Part shown: positions 15,073 through 15,359 of the stretch, piece after piece
Layout of the letters: each line of letters begins with the position of its first letter
Numbering within the stretch: the first letter of the stretch is position 1
Assembly: GCA_934623455.1 (NCBI GenBank)
Contig: CAKTVK010000047.1
Span: forward strand, 1 to 15,359
Direction: 5' to 3'
From: an uncultured Eggerthellaceae bacterium
GTDB lineage: Bacteria; Actinomycetota; Coriobacteriia; Coriobacteriales; Eggerthellaceae
Length of the DNA: 15,359 bases
Made by a program: the position numbers and the translations under genes
The notes under the pieces: model-generated
What the model was told of the DNA's origin: nothing
The model's database searches: none
The model's input: only the letters and a program-made list of their open reading frames with translations

Positions 15073-15099
15073 AAAAAAAGCCCGAACAATCGGGTTTTT
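15073..15099 (-). terminator. Terminator-like hairpin between the two tRNA-Asp genes
   Basis: On the minus strand, CCCGA-TTGT-TCGGG (plus-strand 15081-15094) is followed by CTTTTTTT, and A-residues on the other side extend the stem. It has all the marks of an intrinsic terminator and lies between two co-oriented tRNA genes. The second copy must therefore rely on readthrough, on processing, or on a promoter that I cannot see. Confidence 0.75.
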
Positions 15100-15113
15100 C
15101 ATGGGAGCTGGAA

Positions 15114-15190
15114 TGGCGGGATGTACGGGACTCGAACCCGCGACCTCTGGCGTGACAGGCCAGCGCTCTAACCAACTGAGCTAACACCCC
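15114..15190 (-). tRNA. tRNA-Asp (GTC), copy 1
   Basis: A 77-nt gene with encoded CCA, identical base for base to the copy at 14989-15065; the identity covers 81 nt counting immediate flanks. Same cloverleaf, anticodon GTC and G discriminator. It is the promoter-proximal copy: a promoter at 15211-15239 lies upstream and a terminator-like hairpin follows at 15073-15099. The tandem arrangement suggests a recent duplication or gene conversion that keeps the copies identical. Confidence 0.97.
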
Positions 15191-15210
15191 AGCACTTTTC
15201 AGCAGTGGAT

Positions 15211-15239
15211 ATATTACGGGTTTCCACGCATCCATGCAA
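15211..15239 (-). promoter_or_regulatory. Sigma-70-type promoter of the tRNA-Asp genes
   Basis: On the minus strand, TTGCAT (15234-15239) and TAATAT (15211-15216) are separated by exactly 17 nt, with transcription expected to begin near 15204, about 14 nt ahead of the mature tRNA 5' end. Both boxes are close to consensus, as is usual for tRNA promoters. T/A-rich DNA upstream (about 15242-15263) could act as an UP element. Confidence 0.7.
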
Positions 15240-15300
15240 GCATTTTTTTGAACTTTTTTGAAAAGCAGGATGAAACGAAGGCGAAAGTTAATTTGCAAGT

Positions 15301-15353
15301 TCATCCGAACACTTGCGTTTTGTTCTCGAACTGACCCGAACGCGTTCGGATGA
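15301..15353. repeat. Nested palindromes at the right edge
   Basis: TCATCCGAAC (15301-15310) is the exact reverse complement of 15344-15353. Inside the right part, CCGAACGCGTTCGG (15336-15349) is a perfect 14-bp palindrome, and GTTCTCGAAC (15322-15331) gives another GTTC/GAAC pair. The clustered GAAC/GTTC motifs suggest an operator region or a structured element whose gene lies beyond the window. No ORF is visible here. Confidence 0.5.
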
Positions 15354-15359
15354 GTCCGA

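Noticed and set aside
15066..15073. TTGACA on the minus strand between the tRNA genes as a -35 box
   Set aside because: It is part of the T-run of the hairpin and so close to the tRNA that the -10 would fall inside the mature gene.
14889..15304. Minus-strand ORFs sharing a GVLAQLVRALACHARGRGFE segment
   Set aside because: The shared peptide is the translation of the two identical tRNA-Asp genes, a common annotation artefact.
15336..15349. LexA/SOS box (CGAAC-N4-GTTCG type)
   Set aside because: The palindrome has only two bases between GAAC and GTTC; the Gram-positive LexA box needs four.

Overview
The window looks like chromosomal DNA from a moderately GC-rich anaerobic actinobacterium of the class Coriobacteriia, most likely Eggerthellaceae (Eggerthella/Slackia/Denitrobacterium relatives). 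This is inferred from protein style and from the kind of intergenic palindromes present; no search could be run. Genes are closely packed except for the first 1.55 kb, in which I find no convincing gene.

Layout. Positions 1-1557 are non-coding. From about 620 onward this stretch is a dense island of palindromes: a 14-bp-arm hairpin (623-657), two copies of an identical 32-nt palindromic repeat (781-812 and 1533-1564), a 159-bp element bounded by 21-bp perfect inverted repeats (853-1011), a long imperfect hairpin (1137-1249), a 120-bp element bounded by 17-bp inverted repeats (1291-1410), and a terminator for mfd (1486-1517). On the minus strand follows mfd (transcription-repair coupling factor), whose stop codon lies inside the second copy of the 32-nt repeat. 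Divergent from it on the plus strand is nth (endonuclease III). Converging on nth is a minus-strand series read from 14800 down to 6395: a heterodimeric ABC exporter (two genes with a 4-nt ATGA overlap), an HAD-IB phosphatase-like protein, a large AAA+-like protein without a recognisable Walker A motif, a MutY-like DNA glycosylase without an Fe-S cluster motif, and the manganese exporter MntP. Upstream of the exporter, also on the minus strand, are two identical tRNA-Asp(GTC) genes, each followed by its own terminator-like hairpin, behind a good sigma-70-type promoter.

How the genes work together. Three proteins are DNA-repair factors (Mfd, Nth, MutY-like), and two of these are HhH-GPD glycosylases about 1 kb apart, but they lie in different transcription units. 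The AAA+-like and MutY-like genes overlap by 38 nt and are probably translationally coupled. This makes the uncharacterised AAA+-like protein a candidate partner of an unusual MutY-like enzyme. The ABC pair shows the sequence asymmetry of exporters with one degenerate ATP site.

The points most worth following up are the AAA+-like/MutY-like pair, the palindrome island with the mfd stop captured in a repeat, and the tandem tRNA-Asp genes separated by a terminator-like hairpin.
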